The translations under genes and the position numbers were made by a program. Shown here in pieces: positions 58,447 to 64,000 of a stretch of DNA of 64,000 bases. The stretch covers positions 1-64,000 of the forward strand of contig MCFE01000240.1 in the NCBI GenBank assembly GCA_002104905.1, read 5' to 3'. The stretch is from Basidiobolus meristosporus CBS 931.73 (lineage: Eukaryota; Basidiobolomycota; Basidiobolomycetes; Basidiobolales; Basidiobolaceae). Position 1 is the first letter of the stretch. Every line of letters starts with the position of its first letter. Below the pieces are notes generated by a model. That model was not told the origin of the DNA. It was given only the letters and a program-made list of their open reading frames with translations, and did not search any database.

Positions 58447-61043
58447 GCCAAGAAACTGCCTGAAATTAGTCAAAATTTGAGCTAAAAAGTGTAAGATGCA
58501 TATTTTTGCACTACTGCAATGAGAGTAAAGCATAGACTCTATAATACCAAAGCAAAGAAGCTAAGCAAGTCCAGGGATGTTTTGTTTGATGAAAATGCAA
58601 TATTTTCACAAAAAATGACATTTATATTTGCAAGGACTGAGTGAACTGGATATGTATTTACTCAAGTAGCCTTCTGAAGTCATTTCTACCAAGAGTACAT
58701 TGGATGCTTTGAGAGTTATATGTGGACATTGTAGGAAAATCAATCCAGAAGCAGATCACCAATCCCAACTTGACATATCTACAGCTTTTGAGCAAAGAGT
58801 GTGTGATGGGATTTAAGCAGCTATACTATAAAGATAAAGCTTGAAATGCAGATCTCTGCCACTATTATATCCATATGCTACTCCATCTTGCTTTGTATGT
58901 GGAGAATATTAGACCTTGCTTCACCTTTTGGGAGTGCTCTATAGATGGGACAAGTGGGGATATAGGAAGACAAGTCAGGTTGCAGGTACTATTATATCCC
59001 AATTTCATCAAGAATATTACCTTCTATTCTGCGATGGATGTGATGAGTTGGCACATGGAAGACAGCCAGGAAGAGTTGGAAAGTACTGGGGACAGATGTG
59101 TGCATGCAGACACCTATGCCTTTGGCATCAAGATGCTAAGCAGCCCAAATGTGTATGTAGTTATTTAAATAATGCAAAATTGAGATGGGCTTAACAAGCA
59201 ACTAAGCTTTATTAGGACAACTTACCAAAGTATGCCAGGTTTTTCTTAATCACAAGTCAGTTTCTCTACCATTCAATGCCAAGTTCACACAAACAAGAGC
59301 TATAGCATACCAATATAGAAGACTAGGATTCAGCAGGGAGAAGAAACAATTGGTAAAATACCAAGAAGTTCTCTGCAGATATTCAAGAGCTGTATAAAGA
59401 ATAATTTGGTCTTATGGGTGAATCTAGTCCAGATCAGCCATCAGTGTCCTGCAATGAGTCAAGCATAATACTATTAGCTTGCAATTATTAACCATCTACT
59501 CAATCTTATGATAGGACTGTTATGTCACTGTGCTAATTTTACTGCCATAACAATGCTTAAAAGCTGACAGTGTTGTACCTGTCTTTTGACAAGAACTGCA
59601 TAGCACTCTAATGGTCTTGATGCACTCCATACTTAGTTGAGTAGACCTAGCCTGCCAATGCATCTAGTTGCCATATATGGCAAGAAGCTTAACATTACTC
59701 TGATGGCCTCATTGTAAACTTTAGTTGGCATTATTATAGCAGTATGGTGGCTTACAGCTAGTTTGCTATAATGCTACCAGACTAATATACCCAATGTTAA
59801 ATCATATTCTCTACCTCCCCTTGCACCATTCATATCACCGCTGTATAGTTACACCTCTTTATTTGTTTATCCACTGTTACCTTGCACATTCCGTATATAG
59901 CACAAGTTAAAGAAAACTCTACAAAGGTGCACATCTGGTGCAATTGATGCACTTCTATCACTTAAGCTTTACAGCTTTTTAGTGCAATAATTGCAAAGTT
60001 GCCATATACTGTGTATTGCTGGTAATACATACATCTTGTAAACATGTTTTGGGATGCCTCCACTTTTAACAGAAATACCTTCTGAATATCTACATGGAAC
60101 TTCTTGGTATTCAGCCAATAAATTCCTTCACCCTACTGGATACTAGCCCCTGTAACTGGTGTGCTCTGGCTCTAGTTTGTGTGAGTTCCCTGCTGAACAA
60201 TGTGGAAACTGGCTTGTGAGCCATATAAATATAAAAGCTGCAGTTCTCACTAATTAACACCATCAGCCCAGACCAGGCTGCATCCCATCACAGCCAAGAA
60301 GAGTTAACAACAAGAGAAAGCTAGTTTTCTTCAGAATTGGAAGTACAGCCAGTTGAGCTATGCTCCACAGAGGTGGATAGGTTTGCAGAGAAAAGCAATT
60401 AATTTGCCACTGCTTCAATGTCCTTCATTGTGGACTGAGCGGAGATCCAACTGACAGACAAAGCAACAGCACCAAGAACTCAAAGGACTATCAAAATGCC
60501 TACAGTGGAATTTTTGGACCTTAGAACTAATGGGCACACCAAGAGGTTGCAACACTTCTTCAAGAGCAGTGCTCAAGCAAACACACTTGACTAATGCAAG
60601 GAGCTACTGCAAAGACTAACAGATGAGGTGCCAGACCATGCAGTGCTGGCTGAACACCAGCTTGTATTGGAAGCATTGAATGACTAGCTGCCTATAGCTA
60701 TAGGGCTTCTGACAAGGCATGGAAATAGGGCATTTGGGCAGAAAACTTATAAATGTCAATACAATTGGCAATTGAGGCATAACTAAAGCTTCAACAGAGA
60801 TATATCACCTTGTAAACATGAGTGCAGTACTTTTTAGCTTCTCCATATTGTTGGACTGTGTGAACTTCTTGAATGGGTATACCTGGAATATATCTGGAGT
60901 GTTGACAGTATCCACCTTCTATTGTGGTGTATTCCTGACAAGTTATACTACTTTCAATGATTGCATTTGCTGAAGTGAATGCCATCTAACTGTTAACATA
61001 TACTGGTATCAGGACAGTCTCTGGGTCATATGTTGTAAGCTGC
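58447..61043. other. Degenerate repeat DNA, no intact gene
   Basis: After the copia integrase there is only broken sequence. Near 58560-58620 is a recognisable copia fragment. At 58875-59194 an open frame with several Cys/His and Trp residues is not assignable. 59200-61043 has no recognisable coding domain and is probably old retroelement or flanking repeat. Confidence 0.5.
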
Positions 61044-61330
61044 TGTGGTAGGGTTAATATACCTACCACAGGCAGATTTATCCATTTAGCTGTTGTGGTA
61101 CATTGACCCATATTTATCTTATCAGTGTTTTACCCTTTTTCTTGGCCTGCAAATTTAGTGTTATCCCTATGTGAAACTCACCCTGTTTACTATTAGCACT
61201 GGCATATGAAATATTACTCAGTATTGTGATCAGCATATGTATTTATATTAGGCAGGTACCTGCATCAGTACCTGTTATATTCAAGCTATGTCTTGCAATC
61301 ATCCCTACTACGTCAATTGTACAAATTATA
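61044..61330. mobile_element. LTR fragment with 5' hairpin
   Basis: Starts with TGTGGTAGGGTTAATATACC followed by TACCACA, a 9-base palindromic stem, and continues with the same blocks seen in the LTRs at 56101 and 56970 (TATCAGT, GGCAGGTACC, CAGTACCTG). It diverges after about 61310. It may be the truncated left LTR of the gypsy-type element that follows, or an unrelated old copy. Confidence 0.6.
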
Positions 61331-61944
61331 AACCTGTTCCATTAGATAGTGCCGCATTTAGCCATAAGTGCCAATAATGTCATAGTATGCCTAAGTGGTA
61401 ATATAGATCTGTGTTTGGCCACAGAGTGTGATACATAGCTCTATACCATCATGCAAAGCAGCACCTGTGGTTTACTCACTATGCTGGAGATGATACTCTT
61501 ATTGCCTTCTTTGGGATCAACAATGTGCATGATGTGTAAATTCACTGAAGAGCAGAAGACATGCATTGGATACTAAATACCCATGGCATGCTGAAACAAG
61601 CATCAAAGGCTTGTGACAAGTGGCCAAAATCTGTTGCTCTATCTTGGTCCACTGATACTCTCTGCCATGATAATTATATAATAACCTTAAAGTAATACCC
61701 CAAAAACAAATAGATAGTACCAGATAGTACCAGTAGACCAGGATAGTATTGTAAGGCCTTGGAGATGTGTTATGATCTTCTGCTTGAATGTTGAAGTTTG
61801 ATCAGTTTTTAGTCAAATCAATTAGTTATATGTTTAGTTTATCAGTATATCAGTATTATCTATCAAATCAGTGGCATTAGTCAGCAAATGAATCAGCATA
61901 TCCTTATCAGACAGAAATAGATATATTAAGTAGGATCTTATTGG

Positions 61945-62700
61945 GTGAAGATGATGAATCAAATGAGTCATCAGCCACAGCCTACACTAAGAAATACAAT
62001 TAGTCAGCAATTGATCTGGCAAAATGTATATAAGGAGCTGCTGGAATCTCAAAAAAGATCAGTTCAAGCTTTAGTGAATACAATACTAGCTAAACTCCCT
62101 ATTCCTCTACAACTTGTATACCAAGATTTGTAACATTGGCAGCAGCAATAACTAGAAACATCCCTCCTGAAGAAAGAAGACGCTACCTTCAAGATGTCCA
62201 AAAATCAAGAATGGAAGAATGCTATGCAACAAATCCTGGCCCAGCAGCAACAGTTACTCCAGATCCTTAGCCAGCAGCAACAAGGAATGACTACCATGGC
62301 TCAAAGCCAGCAAAACCCTGTCAAGAGCAACTTTAGTGTGAAGGTTAATGGGTACCATGGTAGAGTCAATGAAAACCTGGGAACTTGGCTCTTCCAGATT
62401 GAAGCAGCTTTCAAGGCTAAGGGAATTGCTCCAGAATGCAAGTTACATTATGCAGCCTCTTACCTGGCAGATGCAGCTTTACAGTGGTACCACAACAAGA
62501 TCAGGTCAGCCACCATGATGGGATGCTCTATAATCTCTACCTGAGATGAGTTTGTGTCAGAAATTCAGGATGCCTTTGAGCCCCCACACCAACAGACACT
62601 ACTAGGAAGAAAGTTGAAGACACTCAGGCAGAAAGGTATTATCCAAGAGTACATCTATGAATATAGATGTCAACTTGAGCAAATTGAAAGAATGGACTGT
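61945..62700 (+). pseudogene. Ty3/gypsy-type gag fragment, 5' part
   Basis: 62194-62544 encodes a glutamine-rich start and then the retrotransposon Gag domain: 'WLFQIEAAFKAKGIAPECKL', 'YAASYLADAALQWYHNKI', then after an in-frame TGA at 62542-62544 'EFVSEIQDAFEPPHQQTLLG', 'LKTLRQKGIIQEYIYEYRCQ', the classic gypsy Gag core. The frame at 61945-62133 upstream may be a degraded N-terminal extension. An insertion begins near 62700. Confidence 0.75.
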
Positions 62701-63360
62701 TGTGCATTAACATTGAAAACTTAGCCAATTTTACTCCGTTTGAAAATCTGGTACCCTAACTGATTTTCCCTAACCCAAACATAATAAATCCCAGTTACAG
62801 TTTATTTTATCCCACCTCAGAATCTATTTTTAGCTATCACACCTGATCTATTTTCAAATGGTCATTACGTTATCAACCTATCTGCCAAGCCTTCCCAGGT
62901 GTTTAGTCATCTGAGATCTATGCAACCACTGTGCAGTTGCCAAGACATCAGTTGATTGATGATGTAATTTTTATTTATCTAATGCACCTATGAACACCCA
63001 TATTGATTTCAATCAATCCAGTCCCTTGGCGCTTACTAATGCAACTTGATCAGAAAAATATAAATAAAGTTTACTGAACCTTTTGGTTTAGTGTGTGTCT
63101 CAACAAAATTAAGATTCTGTCTCAGCAAAAATAAGAATCCAACAATTCAGTCCTAGTTTCTATCCAAGCCTAGTATATCTATCACTCCAAAGAACACCAA
63201 GCCTAGCCTGCCTAGCAAACAAATATCATTGTCTTTATAGCCAACCCGCTTTATCCAAGACCAATATTAGATCAGAATCTTTCTGCTAATATTTCTGCCA
63301 CTCTCTGACAATTCTAAGATTCTGCACTTAATTGTCCCTTTGGTTCAGTTAAACCATTCA
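62700..63360. mobile_element. Insertion in the gypsy gag, probably a solo LTR or non-autonomous element
   Basis: The Gag frame stops at 'QLEQIERMDC' and resumes near 63355 as 'DPLDQVEYFIDGLKERT', exactly the next conserved block, so about 650 bases were inserted. The insert is AT-rich and ends near a TTTAGTGTGTGTCTCAACAAAAT region repeated internally (ATTAAGATTCTGTCTCAGCA). It contains ATAAATAAAG as a poly(A)-like signal. No coding frame. Confidence 0.55.
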
Positions 63361-64000
63361 AGAGTTATATGGACCCTCTGGATCAAGTTGAATACTTTAT
63401 TGATGGGTTGAAAGAAAGAACTTGTAAGGAAGTGAAATATTAAAGACCTCAGACTATTGAAGAAGCCATCAAGATTGCCACCAGCTATGACTCAGCTATG
63501 TTTGGAGTTTGGAAGCCCACAATGACTAATTGGAGAGGCTACAATCACTACAAAGAAGATAATCAGAAGCAGTGCCAATGGAAATAGATGCTATGCAGAA
63601 AACTCCTACCTCAGAAGAATGTAAGAAGAAAGGACCTTGCTTCAATTGCCACCAGCAGGGGCATATTGCAAAGTACAGCCCTCAGAGAAGAAATGGAACC
63701 AGCCATCAAGAACCTTTAACCTTATTGAGTCCATGGAGCATAGTAACATGGAGGATGAACTTGAAGAAGACTTAGAACTCACCTTCTGTATGACAGAGGA
63801 ATACCTATCCCAGATGATCTCAAACTCAGGAAAGCTATTATACTTGAATGGAGGGAGTAATGAAGTACCTGCCAAGATCATGATTGACTCAGGAGCATTG
63901 CATGAGTACATGTCAGAGCAATTTGCTTTGAAAGCTGGAATGAACTTGGAACCCACCAAATCAACTTCAGTCTCAACAGCTGATGGAAACTCTCACATAA
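63355..64000 (+). pseudogene. Gypsy gag C-terminus, zinc knuckle and aspartic protease, runs off the window
   Basis: Contains the last Gag block (FIDGLKERT), a zinc knuckle CFNCHQQGHIAKYS (last Cys replaced by Ser) near 63635-63680, and a retropepsin-like domain with the active-site 'MIDSGALHEYM' near 63878-63912. Frames shift between these pieces and at least one stop occurs before the knuckle. The element continues past 64000. Confidence 0.75.

Overview
The window is nuclear DNA from a fungus, probably an early-diverging, intron-rich lineage; I cannot name the genus. The evidence is the set of gene families (PDR-type ABC transporter, Kre9/Knh1-like secreted protein, fungal ATP synthase subunit k, SOK1/TCP11, ENV7/STK16 kinase) and short spliceosomal introns of about 50-120 bases, some with visible TACTAAT or CTAAC branch sites. 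Most genes were rebuilt by joining exons by hand. For every multi-exon model given here except RAD51C the exon lengths add up to a whole number of codons. RAD51C has one unresolved junction.

Layout. 1-9 kb: the end of a probable fucosyltransferase-type enzyme, a small secreted wall protein, a FAXC/metaxin-like GST-fold protein and a full-size PDR drug-efflux pump. 9-12 kb: no gene, with an AT-rich relic repeat at about 10.1-11.9 kb. 12-21 kb: a bacterial-looking RimJ/RimL N-acetyltransferase, a DMT/SLC35F-like transporter, an unrecognised protein, a SulP sulfate transporter and NAD-dependent glycerol-3-phosphate dehydrogenase. 21.7-36 kb: a recombination-repair neighbourhood. It holds a 20-exon BRCA2 homologue of about 2644 residues with 14 clear BRC repeats plus one degenerate one, the helical-OB1-tower-OB2-OB3 DNA-binding domain and an unexplained C-terminal module. 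It is followed by tiny ATP19, Lunapark, and then RAD51C. 36-44.4 kb: ribosomal protein eL29, a Tctex-type dynein light chain, an unknown coiled-coil protein, a TCP11/SOK1 protein and an ENV7/STK16-type kinase. 44.9-51.9 kb: three near-identical mitochondrial-type glutamate dehydrogenase genes, two in tandem and one divergent.

52-64 kb is a graveyard of retrotransposons: a Ty1/copia element broken by inverted and nested insertions, members of an LTR family that begin with a small hairpin, and the start of a Ty3/gypsy element (gag, zinc knuckle, protease) that runs off the window and is itself interrupted.

The strongest biological story is homologous recombination. BRCA2 loads RAD51 through its BRC repeats, and RAD51C is a RAD51 paralogue that works in the same pathway. 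Here the two genes lie 3.6 kb apart, and the BRC array shows a 132-base period with a three-unit higher-order duplication, a sign of recent expansion.
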